The notes beneath the pieces were generated by a model. That model was not told where the DNA came from. It was given only the letters and a program-made list of their open reading frames with translations, and made no database searches. DNA of 34,271 nucleotides from Pseudonocardiales bacterium (GTDB lineage Bacteria > Actinomycetota > Actinomycetes > Mycobacteriales > Jatrophihabitantaceae), in assembly GCA_003243915.1 (NCBI GenBank), contig QHCC01000041.1:53076-87346 (forward strand), in the 5' to 3' direction. Every line of letters begins with the position of its first letter. Position 1 is the stretch's first letter. A program made the translations under genes and the position numbers. Positions 1-9,364 of the stretch are shown piece by piece.

Positions 1-669
1 GAAGGAGCCACCGTATTTCTGCTCGACGTGGCCGACAAGGAAGGGCGGCGAGTTGTCACCGAGATCACCTCGGCCGGCGGGGTCGCCCACTACATTCACT
101 GCGACGTCTCGGTCGAGGTCGATTGGGCGCAGGCCCGCCGCATCGTCTTCAGCAAACAGGACCGCCTCAACGTCCTGTTCAGCAACGCATTCTGGGCCAA
201 GGTTCAACCACTGCACGAACTCAGCGCGGTTGACTGGGACCGCCAGCTGGCTGTCTCGTTGAGGGGCACCTACCTCGCAGCGCACACCTTTCTGCCGGCG
301 CTGCGCCGCTCGCGCGGTTCGATCGTGCTCACCTCCTCGGTACACGCCCACATCGGTCTACCCGGACGCCCGGCCTACGCCGCCGCGAAGGGAGCACTGT
401 GCTCGATGGGACGCCAACTTGCCGTCGAGTACGCGCCCGATGTGCGTGTCAATACCGTGCTGCCCGGCCCGATCATGACGGCTGCCTGGGATGAGACGGA
501 TGAGGCCGGGCGGTTGCAGAGCATTGCCGCCACTCCAGCGGGACGATTCGGTCAACCCGAGGAGGTGGCGGCCGCGGTGGCCTTCCTGGCCTCTGAGGAT
601 GCCTCTTTCGTGACTGGTGCAGAGTTGGTGGTTGACGGGGGATGGAGCGTCGCCAAGGCCTCGGCTTGA
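1..669 (+). CDS. SDR family oxidoreductase (5' truncated by window edge)
   Basis: Frame 1 is open from base 1 (EGATVFLLDVADKEG...). SDR motifs: SNA, TSSVHA, YAAAKGA catalytic YxxxK, and terminal FVTGAELVVDGGWS. Confidence 0.92.
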   Translation, partial: EGATVFLLDVADKEGRRVVTEITSAGGVAHYIHCDVSVEVDWAQARRIVFSKQDRLNVLFSNAFWAKVQPLHELSAVDWDRQLAVSLRGTYLAAHTFLPALRRSRGSIVLTSSVHAHIGLPGRPAYAAAKGALCSMGRQLAVEYAPDVRVNTVLPGPIMTAAWDETDEAGRLQSIAATPAGRFGQPEEVAAAVAFLASEDASFVTGAELVVDGGWSVAKASA

Positions 670-729
670 GGCTGACTTCGGCTGACAGACCGCAGAATGG
701 TGCACAACCGCAACGACGACGAGGACTAC

Positions 730-1455
730 ATGGCCGTCTACCAAGGACGAGGTCTGCACGGACAGATCGTGGAACAGATCGGGGTGCGCATCGTCAGCGG
801 CGCCTACGAGCCAGGCGCCACGCTGTTCGCTGAGCACCTCGAGGAAAAATTCGACGTCAGTAAGACAGTCGTGCGGGAAGCGTTGAAGGTGCTGGCCGCG
901 AAGGGGCTCGTCGAGTCGCGGCAGAAGCGCGGAACCGTCGTCCGACCGCGACGGTCCTGGAGTCTTCTTGATGCCGATGTACTGCGCTGGCAGGGCAGCG
1001 AACAGCCTGACTTCGCGTTCCTGGAGAACCTGGCCGAGGTGCGGGCAATCGTCGAACCCGCGGCTGCCCGGCTCGCGGCAGCACGGCGGAGCGACGACGA
1101 TCTCGAAGCAATGCGGCAAGCCCTCGACGCGATGGCGGCAGCTTTGGATGAACCCGACGCGATGGTCTCCGCCGACATCCGGTTCCACCGGGCGTTGCTC
1201 GACTCTGCACACAACGAGTTGCTGAGTCGGATGGAGGTCGTTCTCTCCGCTGGTCTGCAGGTGCGAGATAGGTTCGTGCACCACAGCAGGCATGGTTCGG
1301 ATCCTGTGCCAGCCCACCAGGCGTTACTCGATGCCGTCCGCGATGGCGATGCCGACCTGGCGGGGCAGACGGTGGACGCGCTGTTGGCGCAGGCCGGCGC
1401 GGACCTGGCCGAAGTGCGGGCCCGGACGGAACGATCCGCGCGCAAGGAAGCCTGA
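730..1455 (+). CDS. FadR/GntR-family transcriptional regulator
   Basis: N-terminal winged helix (GQIVEQIGVRIVSGAYEPGATL...VSKTVVREALKVLAAKGLVESRQKRGTVV) and an FCD-like C-terminus with DIRFHRALLDSAHNELL. The ORF opens at 697; ATG at 730 is the more likely start. Confidence 0.92.
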   Translation: MAVYQGRGLHGQIVEQIGVRIVSGAYEPGATLFAEHLEEKFDVSKTVVREALKVLAAKGLVESRQKRGTVVRPRRSWSLLDADVLRWQGSEQPDFAFLENLAEVRAIVEPAAARLAAARRSDDDLEAMRQALDAMAAALDEPDAMVSADIRFHRALLDSAHNELLSRMEVVLSAGLQVRDRFVHHSRHGSDPVPAHQALLDAVRDGDADLAGQTVDALLAQAGADLAEVRARTERSARKEA

Positions 1456-1516
1456 CGTTCCGCAGACGTTCCGCATCAGGCAGGACTCTCTGGATCGAAG
1501 GTTCGCCGGGCAGATT

Positions 1517-3028
1517 TCAGCCAGTCGCAGCCGCAATGCATTGCTGTTGTCGGGTGCGGTGCCACAACACTGCGGCAGCCCCCGTCACTGCGGAGACATT
1601 GAAGGCTGTGGTCACTGCGCCGGGAGCGCCGGTGATGGCGCCGACTGAGGCGATGGCGCAGCCTGCGACGATCCAGTCGCGTTGCCTGCCTGTGGCGGTG
1701 GGTGCGAGGCACAGTACGCCCCACAGCAGGTACCACGGGTAGATCGTCGGGCTGAGCAGTGCCAGGGCCACCAGGCTGAAGCCGACGCTGTGCTCGAGCG
1801 GACGGTTCCTCGCCGTCGCGGAGAGGTAGGTGATGAGGAATGCGGCGGCAAGCAGGCAGCTGATCCGACCGCCGGCAGCCAGATCGTCGAAGGATGCGGG
1901 GGCGACGATCGGTGTGAACAGGTCGCCGATCAGGCTGGCCGGTGCGGCGGGAGTGTATCCCTGGGCTGGGGAGTTCAGGCCACTGATCCAACCCATCCCG
2001 TTGTCGACCAGCAGCGTGAACCCGGCGATGCTGGTCGCGGCCACGAGGAAACCGCGGGCGCCGAGGATGAGCCGTGCCCGCGGGTCCCGTTCCGTGAGAA
2101 CGTGGCTGGCGACGATGGGGAGCAAGGCCACGAATGCCGGGGCTTTGATCGAGCCCGCCGCGCAAGCGAGGAAGACTGCCCAGGCAACATGGTTGCGCCT
2201 GGCGGCGATCAGCGAGGCGAGCAGCAGCGCCCCCATCGGTGCTTCGAGGTGGGCGCCGGACACTAGGTGGAGCAGCACAAGCGGATTGAGCACGATCAAG
2301 ATGAGAGCGCTGGTACGCCGGTTTGCCGTCAGGTGCATGGCCAGGACCCCGATCGCGATGACGCAGCCCACCGCCAGCGCTCGCAGGACAATGACAGCGC
2401 CGAGCGGGCTGCCGCCGCTGATAGCGAGGGCCAGATGCTCGACGGTCGTTCCCAGTGGGCCGTAGGGGCTCGGGGAGCTGCGCCAAGTCGGATCAACCGC
2501 TGCCAGGATCCGTGCTCCAGCATCGGTCGGCACCCGGGTCAGCGCCGAAACCCCCGACGCGTAGGGGTCCAGGCCGCTGCGGACCATCAGCCCTTGTGCG
2601 GCGTAGCTGAAGACGTCCTTGCTGATCAGCGGCGGGCCGATGGCGAACGGCGCAGACCACGCCGCGGCGATCCACCACACCTGCCGCTCGCTGATCGCAG
2701 CGGCCGCCAACCGGCTCAGCACAGCCAGCCACAACAACGCGATGGCCGCGATGGCCAGGAACAGCAGCAGACCCGAAAGCCACGAACCTCCCGGCCGGTA
2801 CCCCGTCGAAGACAACATCCCAAGCCAGCTCGAGAGCGGGATCGTAGTGCCAACTGTGCCGTCCTGACCGCCGGCGATCACGGCCACCCACGCAGCGAGG
2901 AAGCCAACCGTCGCCATCACCGGCGCGGCGCTCACCGCCGCTGTTCCGAACTCGGGCGTCCGCAGCCTGTGGCCGCGGGCCGGCCACGAAACCCACGAGC
3001 GGACGCGACATCGCACGTAAGACAACAT
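1517..3028 (-). CDS. Polyprenol-phosphate-mannose-dependent alpha-(1->6)-mannosyltransferase, MptB-like GT-C membrane protein
   Basis: Multi-TM protein with LISKDVFSYAAQGLMVRSGLDPYASG and SPYGPLGTTVEHLAL, typical of the MptA/MptB family. Start chosen at the internal Met (MLSYVRCRVRSW) to avoid overlap with the upstream gene. Confidence 0.8.
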   Translation of the reverse strand: MLSYVRCRVRSWVSWPARGHRLRTPEFGTAAVSAAPVMATVGFLAAWVAVIAGGQDGTVGTTIPLSSWLGMLSSTGYRPGGSWLSGLLLFLAIAAIALLWLAVLSRLAAAAISERQVWWIAAAWSAPFAIGPPLISKDVFSYAAQGLMVRSGLDPYASGVSALTRVPTDAGARILAAVDPTWRSSPSPYGPLGTTVEHLALAISGGSPLGAVIVLRALAVGCVIAIGVLAMHLTANRRTSALILIVLNPLVLLHLVSGAHLEAPMGALLLASLIAARRNHVAWAVFLACAAGSIKAPAFVALLPIVASHVLTERDPRARLILGARGFLVAATSIAGFTLLVDNGMGWISGLNSPAQGYTPAAPASLIGDLFTPIVAPASFDDLAAGGRISCLLAAAFLITYLSATARNRPLEHSVGFSLVALALLSPTIYPWYLLWGVLCLAPTATGRQRDWIVAGCAIASVGAITGAPGAVTTAFNVSAVTGAAAVLWHRTRQQQCIAAATG

Positions 3029-3045
3029 GGCCGGCGCCAACGAAG

Positions 3046-3333
3046 CTATCTGGGGTTTCCGGGCGGTGCCGAGGGCCGCGGGGTGAGGAGAAGGATGCTG
3101 AGACTGAGTATCGCGACCAACCACGCAATCGCGCACACGAGCGGTTGTCTCGCCAACGCGCCACCGACCTCCAGGGCTAGGGAAGCCGTCGTTAGTCCGT
3201 ACCCGACACGTATCAGTTGTCTGAACCCAACCGCACCCGACACCGATAGTGCTTGGGCCAGGTGCAGATCGTCGCGGCGCCGGTCCTCCCCAATCTCACT
3301 GAGCTGACGCCTCTCAGTCTCGCTCAAGGCCAT
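3046..3333 (-). CDS. Small membrane protein, DUF3040-like
   Basis: 95 aa; N-terminus MALSETERRQLSEIGEDRRRDDLHLAQAL followed by two hydrophobic segments, resembling DUF3040 proteins. Confidence 0.65.
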   Translation of the reverse strand: MALSETERRQLSEIGEDRRRDDLHLAQALSVSGAVGFRQLIRVGYGLTTASLALEVGGALARQPLVCAIAWLVAILSLSILLLTPRPSAPPGNPR

Positions 3334-3460
3334 TGGTCCTGGAGCCGGCCCGGCGCACCCTCGATCGCGAAGACCAGGTCGCGCCTCAGCAGCAAGTCTC
3401 TGACCGGTCGACTCTGATTCGGGACATCAGGCGGGAAGATGCCGTTAGATCCACAGTCCT

Positions 3461-4960
3461 TCATGGTTGTCTCATCCTGGTCCTGGGCTCGGCTTCCTCG
3501 GCGGTCAGCGGAAGTCGAAGTTCGACCAAGGCTCCGCCGCCAGGGGGATTCGTGGCGGTGATGCCACCGGCGTGGGCGTGCACGAGGGCTTCGACGATGG
3601 CCAGGCCCAGCCCGCTTCCGGCGGATGCCGCCGACCGGCCGCGGCCTTGATCGGCGCGGGTGAAGCGGTCGAAGGCGTGCGGAAGGAACGCGGGTGGAAA
3701 GCCGGGGCCGGTGTCGCCGACACGAAGCACCAGCTGCGTGCCGCCAGGGGATTGGCCGGGGCTGATCGTTTCGATGCCGGCGTGCAGGGAGACGGCGCCC
3801 CCGGCGGGGGTGTGCCGCAGACTGTTGCCCAGCAGGTTGTCCAATATGCGGCGCAGTGCGGTCGGGTCAAGGTCTGCGATCAGCGTGAGTGGCACCTCGG
3901 TGCGCATGGTGAGACCGCCTGTCGCGGCCCGGTCGTAGTAGGCGCGCGCCACGTCGTCGAGCAACTCGGTCACGTCAGTGAGTTGTCGTCGCACGATGGG
4001 ATGCCCGCTGTCGGCCTGAGCCAGGAGCAACAGGTCTTCGGCCAGGGCGGTCAGTCGGGTGACCTCGAGCCGGGCGTGGTTGATGGAGTCCACCAGGTCG
4101 GCGCGGCTGCGGGTGGGACGCACTGCGGTTTCCAGTTCGGTCTGTAGCACCGCGAGCGGGGTGCGAAGTTCGTGTCCCGCGTCGGCGATCAAGCTGCGCT
4201 GCCGGTCCAGGGAGTTGTGCAGCCGATCGAGCAGCGCGTTGAAGGCTTGGGCCAGGTGGTTGAGACTGTCACGGGTCGCTGGTTCGGTTATCCGCCCGGC
4301 CGGGTCGTGTTCGCCCAAGTTCTGCGCATCGGCGCTCATCCGGTCGACCGGTTTGAGCGCGGCGCCGGAGAGGAGGAAGGCGCCGATGCCGAGCAGGGCG
4401 AGCAGGATCGGCACCGCGATGAAGAGTGCTTGGCGCACCTGTGTACCGGCCTCATCGGCCGCCCCGAGACTCTCCCCGGCGACAACCAGCCAAATACCAT
4501 CGCTGCGCGCAACCGGCTGAACCAGGATCCGGAACGATTCACCACCGTAGCGGGCGGTACGGATCGTGGTCACCAACGGCGGGGTGCGGACCTGGTCGGC
4601 GGGCACCGGCGCCCCAGGCAGAATCGGCGGTTGCGCATCGACCATGTGCCCGCCAGCAGCGTAGATGGCGGTGAACGCCTGCGCATCCTTCGCGGCCCGA
4701 CCAGCAGCGGTGATCCGCGGCGGCGGGTCGACCAGTTCGACGTTGCCGGCGACCAGGTCCGCGGCCAGGGAGCTTGCTCGGGCTTGTAGCGCTGCATCGA
4801 CATTGGCTCGCAAGCCGCGGCTGAGGGTGAGCGTGAACAACGCCACCCCTGCTGCGGCGAGGATTGCCGCGGCCAGCAAGTACGTAGCCACCAGGCGGCC
4901 CCGAACTCCGCGCAGCCATCGGAAGATCACCTGTCTGCTGCGCGCCAGTTGTGAGCTCAC
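3461..4960 (-). CDS. Two-component sensor histidine kinase
   Basis: TM segments, HAMP-like linker, H-box DAGHELRTPLAVLQTELE, N-box LDNLLGNSLRHTPAGG, G-boxes GDTGPGFP and GSGLGLAIVEALVHAHAG. GTG start overlaps the response-regulator stop (GTGA). Confidence 0.95.
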   Translation of the reverse strand: MSSQLARSRQVIFRWLRGVRGRLVATYLLAAAILAAAGVALFTLTLSRGLRANVDAALQARASSLAADLVAGNVELVDPPPRITAAGRAAKDAQAFTAIYAAGGHMVDAQPPILPGAPVPADQVRTPPLVTTIRTARYGGESFRILVQPVARSDGIWLVVAGESLGAADEAGTQVRQALFIAVPILLALLGIGAFLLSGAALKPVDRMSADAQNLGEHDPAGRITEPATRDSLNHLAQAFNALLDRLHNSLDRQRSLIADAGHELRTPLAVLQTELETAVRPTRSRADLVDSINHARLEVTRLTALAEDLLLLAQADSGHPIVRRQLTDVTELLDDVARAYYDRAATGGLTMRTEVPLTLIADLDPTALRRILDNLLGNSLRHTPAGGAVSLHAGIETISPGQSPGGTQLVLRVGDTGPGFPPAFLPHAFDRFTRADQGRGRSAASAGSGLGLAIVEALVHAHAGGITATNPPGGGALVELRLPLTAEEAEPRTRMRQP

Positions 4961-5649
4961 CCCGACCCGGCCGAATCCTCGCCGCCGCGCAGCCGGTAGC
5001 CGGCGCCGCGGACGGTCTGCACATCGTCGCGGTCGAAGGGCTTGTCCAGCTTGCGGCGCAGCGAGCCGATGTACTGGTCGACGACGTTGCTCGTCGGGTC
5101 GTAGGTGAAGTCCCACACGTGCTCGAGAATGTGGGTTCGGGACAAGACATCCCCTCGATGGCGCATGAGCAGCTCCAACAACGCGAATTCCTTCGCGGTC
5201 AGCTCGATTCGCAGTCCCGCCCGGGTGACGCGCCGCGATGCCGGATCCAACACGAGGTCGCCGGCCTGCAGAGTCGCTGGCCGTTCTCCGGCGCCGCGGC
5301 GGACCAGGGCGCGGATACGGGCGCTGAGCTCCCCGAAATTGAACGGTTTAGCGAGATAGTCGTCCGCGCCGGCATCCAGCCCCTCGATTCGAGCGTCGAC
5401 GTCAGTGCGGGCGGTGAGCATCAATACGGGAGCCCAACGCCGTGCTGCGCGCCATTGCCGCACGACCTCGAAGCCGTCCAATCCGGGTAACATCCCGTCG
5501 AGCACCACTGCGTCGTAGTCATTTTCCTGCCCTAGCCACAGAGCCTCGGCGCCGTCCCCGGCAACGTCCACGGCGTACCCGTCCTCCTCCAAGGCACGTC
5601 TAAGCAGCAGCACCATCCGCTCGTCGTCCTCCACCACCAGCAGCCGCAC
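4957..5649 (-). CDS. OmpR/PhoB-family response regulator
   Basis: VRLLVVEDDERMVLLLRRAL receiver, DAVVLDGMLPGLDGFEV phosphoacceptor site, and C-terminal winged helix (LTAKEFALLELLMRHRGDVLSRTHILEHVW...VDQYIGSLRRKLD). GTG start preceded by GGGAGGA. Confidence 0.95.
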   Translation of the reverse strand: MRLLVVEDDERMVLLLRRALEEDGYAVDVAGDGAEALWLGQENDYDAVVLDGMLPGLDGFEVVRQWRAARRWAPVLMLTARTDVDARIEGLDAGADDYLAKPFNFGELSARIRALVRRGAGERPATLQAGDLVLDPASRRVTRAGLRIELTAKEFALLELLMRHRGDVLSRTHILEHVWDFTYDPTSNVVDQYIGSLRRKLDKPFDRDDVQTVRGAGYRLRGGEDSAGSG

Positions 5650-5800
5650 GAGGCATCCTCCCGATTCATTCTCCTCCGGTCGCAGATGTGACCCTCCTAT
5701 CCTCGTCCGGGCGAGGTGTAGCAACCGTGTCGGGCCATGTGTCGCGGCGGCCGACCAGGAACCCCTCCACCGGGCGTTGCTGCCTCGCGTCAGGCTTAGC

Positions 5801-5816
5801 TAGCGTCGAAACGCTA
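5801..5816 (-). terminator. Hairpin with UUCG tetraloop on the minus strand (TAGCGT-TTCG-ACGCTA)
   Basis: Plus strand TAGCGTCGAAACGCTA, 62 nt downstream of the minus-strand secreted protein gene stop at 5878. Confidence 0.5.
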
Positions 5817-5877
5817 TACGTCCCCAAGGACACTGCGACCGTCGTCCTGAAGAGCGCTTGCCGGTAGGGCCAGGAAT

Positions 5878-6870
5878 TCACACCGGGTCGTGATGGCTAT
5901 GTTCCGCGGCTCGCCGATTGAGCACGCCGTCCTGTGTCGGTAGGGCAAGGTGGCCGAGAGGTGGGGCCGTGACACCGTCGGGGGTGTCGTGTTGCGTCCC
6001 GGGCAACGAGTCAGCCGATGAGTAGGAGTACAACAGCGTCGAGCTGCGGCAGGGTGTCGGCTCGACTTGGGCCAGCCGCAGGTGCCGCCCGTGGATGTCG
6101 ATACCCTCGGTCTCCCCAAGACCTGGACACGCCGACAGGTGCGGTACGGCGCCGAGAAGCGACGGCGCGCCCGTGACGGCGCGCCCATCAAGCGGACGAG
6201 CCAGCTGAACGGTGAGGATCTGCTGCGCTACGCCGTACAGATCGGCGCGGCGATCGTCGGTCGAGCACACCAGACTGGTCGGCGATGCGAACGAACATCC
6301 CTGCACTCTGCGCATCGGCCGGGTCAACGTGATCATGGCTGCCAGCACCAGGTTGCGCCCAGGCCTCGGCGCCGCGAGGTTGAATCCGGGCATCGCGAAC
6401 ACGAGCAGGCGCCTGATGGTCCCCCACTCGCCCGCGACAAACCACTGCCCCCCGGGCGCAATGGCGATGAAGGAGTTGTTGAACATCTCGCCGCGAAGAA
6501 GATGGTGCACGTACCCGCTGCGGCTGCCATCGGGAGCGGTAAGCACGAAGAGCTTGGCATCTGCATTGGGGCGGCCCTGGTAGGCATCGAGGAGGTAGCC
6601 GGCGTGGGAATCTGGATCGCCCACATGAACCCACCCCTGCCGCCGCAAGTCAGCCGGGACGGTGCCGCTGCCACGGGTCACGACCCGGACATGCCCGGCT
6701 GGCTCGACGATGGACGTGACACCCTGATCGGCGACGTCATTGGTCAAGGTCGTCCACCCCTGGAGAACCCATGGTCCGGCGCGGACCACTCCCGGAGCGC
6801 CGGCGGCTGGAACCGGCGGGGACAACACGGCGCTACCCGCGAGCAGAGCGCCCACCAAGATGAGTCTCAT
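5878..6870 (-). CDS. Secreted protein of unknown function
   Basis: 330 aa with signal peptide MRLILVGALLAGSAVLSPPVPAAGA; no recognised family. Real-protein composition in this frame. Confidence 0.75.
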   Translation of the reverse strand: MRLILVGALLAGSAVLSPPVPAAGAPGVVRAGPWVLQGWTTLTNDVADQGVTSIVEPAGHVRVVTRGSGTVPADLRRQGWVHVGDPDSHAGYLLDAYQGRPNADAKLFVLTAPDGSRSGYVHHLLRGEMFNNSFIAIAPGGQWFVAGEWGTIRRLLVFAMPGFNLAAPRPGRNLVLAAMITLTRPMRRVQGCSFASPTSLVCSTDDRRADLYGVAQQILTVQLARPLDGRAVTGAPSLLGAVPHLSACPGLGETEGIDIHGRHLRLAQVEPTPCRSSTLLYSYSSADSLPGTQHDTPDGVTAPPLGHLALPTQDGVLNRRAAEHSHHDPV

Positions 6871-7351
6871 GACCTGCCTGGGTTCAACATCGACTAGGGG
6901 CGAGGGTGCGCCGACGTTGATGTACGCACGATGTCGGCATGCCGTTGGATCTGCCCGGCAGACACCCGAACTGCCGTCAGCGATGGCATCTACCGAACCG
7001 ATCACGGCGTGGCCGCTCGGTCACTCCGGACGCAAGCGGCGGCAAACGATGCAGCTATGGATGGTCGCAAAGGGGGCCGCACCGGTGCCCAGGATTGGCG
7101 GCGCCGCGGGTAGGCGCAGTCGCTTACGCGTCGGCCGCGCGACATCCTCGCTACATGTTCTACACGTCACTCTGGAGTCCTGAGGACAGCAATCTGATCA
7201 TGAATGAGGTGGCTCCCCGAGTGTCCTTCGTGACGTTGCTGGGTGTGGTGGCGGTTCCCGGTGCGAACTGCAGGCCGCCGGAATGACCGAAGCGTTTGCG
7301 GCGCACGGAATCCAGCTGAACGGCGTGAGCGGGTTGGCTGGGCAGCAGTAA

Positions 7352-8266
7352 ATGTCTTTCCCTGAGCGTGCCGGCTTGGACCCGGGTTTGGACAATGGCG
7401 GGTACTGCCCGTGTTGCCGGTCCGAAACCCGATTTCTCGTCGACCAGGCGTGGCTACGTGATCACTACATTTGCACCCGATGTCGATCGATCCCGCGCCA
7501 ACGCCACCTGCAAACAGTGCTCGACGCCAGGTTTTCCGGCTGGGAGGCCTTGCGGATCCATGAGTCCTCCCCCTCGTCTGACTTCATCGGCCGGTTTGCA
7601 GAGAACTACACTTGTTCTCAGCTGATCCCCGGCGTCGCCGGGGGCGAGTTCCGCGACGGTGTGCGTTGTGAAGACGTCGAGAAGCTGACCTTTCCCGACG
7701 AGTCGATCGACCTATTCATCACCCAGGACGTGTTGGAACACGTATTTGACCCGCGCGGCGCAATCAAGGAGATCCATCGCGTGTTGCGCCCGGGCGGAGC
7801 CCATATCTTCACCACACCCAAGCACCCGGGGCTGATCCAGACGGTTCAGCGTGCGCGATTGTCCAATGCCGGCACGGTCGAGCCACTCCTCGAAGCGCAG
7901 TACCACGACAGCCCGATCGGTGACGGCCGAGCGTTGGTGACCTACGATTACGGCCACGACTTCGAATCGTTGTTGTCCACCTGGGCGGGCGCCAGTGTCG
8001 TCACCGTCAACACCGTGGATCGCTCTCGCGGGCTCGACGCGGAGTTCAACGAGGTCTTCGTCATCGCCAAGCCACTGCACTACCCTCACCATTCCAGCCA
8101 AAAACTGATAAACCGGCTCCAAGGGTCGATCGACACCCGCGACCGGCGGATCGCGGCGCTACAGGACGCCGTCACGGAGCTGAGGGAATCGACCTCATGG
8201 CGTGTCACAGCACCCCTCAGAGCCACGACGAACAGGGTCAGATCACTCCGCAAACGGCCCTCGTGA
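7352..8266 (+). CDS. Class I SAM-dependent methyltransferase with N-terminal zinc-ribbon-like motif
   Basis: GYCPCCRSETRF...YICTRCRSIPRQRHLQ (two CxxC), DLFITQDVLEHVFDPRGAIKEIHRVLRPGGAHIFTTP methyltransferase motifs, C-terminal coiled-coil STSWRVTAPLRA tail. Confidence 0.88.
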   Translation: MSFPERAGLDPGLDNGGYCPCCRSETRFLVDQAWLRDHYICTRCRSIPRQRHLQTVLDARFSGWEALRIHESSPSSDFIGRFAENYTCSQLIPGVAGGEFRDGVRCEDVEKLTFPDESIDLFITQDVLEHVFDPRGAIKEIHRVLRPGGAHIFTTPKHPGLIQTVQRARLSNAGTVEPLLEAQYHDSPIGDGRALVTYDYGHDFESLLSTWAGASVVTVNTVDRSRGLDAEFNEVFVIAKPLHYPHHSSQKLINRLQGSIDTRDRRIAALQDAVTELRESTSWRVTAPLRATTNRVRSLRKRPS

Positions 8267-8381
8267 GCCGTCGTCCGCGAATTGCACGCAGGCGATCAGG
8301 ACTATGAATTTGAGGTGGCTCAGCCGGACGGATCCGGCGTCGCCGTCACATCGGATCTTCAACGAGGGCCAATAGGCTGGT

Positions 8382-9218
8382 TTGATGAAGGTCCGGGTCG
8401 TGTTCGCGGCGGTACTGATTACCGCCTCGGCCTGTTCATCCGGCGCGGGCGGTCTGCGCATCAGCGCGGCAAGGTGCGCCGCCGTTACTCCTGCAAGGAC
8501 CGTCGGACACTCCACACTCGACCAGTGGATCGAGAACAGGCCCCTGTACGTGGCGCACCGAGGCGGCGACGCCGATTGGGTGGAGGGGACCAGCGCCGCG
8601 TACACGAAGGCAGCGGAGTGGAATCCCCAACTTGCCCTCGAAGTGCCCGTCTGGCGGACCTCCGACGGCGTGTGGGTAGTGTCGGAGAGCCCGACCACCG
8701 GCAGAGTGTTCGACCACGACTATGACATCCGCTCCAATACCTGGACGACGCTGTCGAAGTTGTCGACCAAGACCGGCGGTCATCGAATGGCGCGGCTCGT
8801 CGACGACATCCTGGTTCCCTACGGCCGGTCCCGCATTCTGTTCATCGACAACAAGTCCGACGCGCAGGTGAACACATTCTTCAATCTTCTCGATTCCTAC
8901 GCAGGCAATACCCGGTATGTGTCAAAGGGCTATTACCGTTCGATGAGCACAGCTGCCGAAGCCCGCAAGCGCGGCTACCTGACGTGGGGTTACTACTACG
9001 ACCGTGACATGACGAAATTCGCCGCGACGCAATCCCGATTCGACCTGTTGGGCTTGAGCTACTCCGCGCCCCTCTCGGACTTCGCAACGATGACCGCCAC
9101 CGGGAAACCAGTCATCGCGCACGTAATCGCGAGTCCGTTCTCAGCGGCCACAGCGTCGTGCAAGGGGGCCAGCGGCTTCATGGTGTCCGGCGTCAAGGAG
9201 GTCGTTCACAGGGCCTGA
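8382..9218 (+). CDS. Glycerophosphodiester phosphodiesterase-like lipoprotein
   Basis: Lipobox-like VLITASACSS; LYVAHRGGDADWVEGTSAAYTKAAEWNPQLALEVPVWRTSDGVWVVSE resembles the GDPD HRG signature region. Confidence 0.8.
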   Translation: MMKVRVVFAAVLITASACSSGAGGLRISAARCAAVTPARTVGHSTLDQWIENRPLYVAHRGGDADWVEGTSAAYTKAAEWNPQLALEVPVWRTSDGVWVVSESPTTGRVFDHDYDIRSNTWTTLSKLSTKTGGHRMARLVDDILVPYGRSRILFIDNKSDAQVNTFFNLLDSYAGNTRYVSKGYYRSMSTAAEARKRGYLTWGYYYDRDMTKFAATQSRFDLLGLSYSAPLSDFATMTATGKPVIAHVIASPFSAATASCKGASGFMVSGVKEVVHRA

Positions 9219-9364
9219 TCGAGAACTCTCGGGATCGTCGCTTCCTGGGAGGCCCCTAGGTAGCTGGCCCTGCACGCGTGGCGGTGGCAGTTGCTCGCGT
9301 GGTTGAAGCAGCCCGACGACGCCGGTCGTTCTTGCCGAATCGACGAGGCAGACAGCCGGATGAG

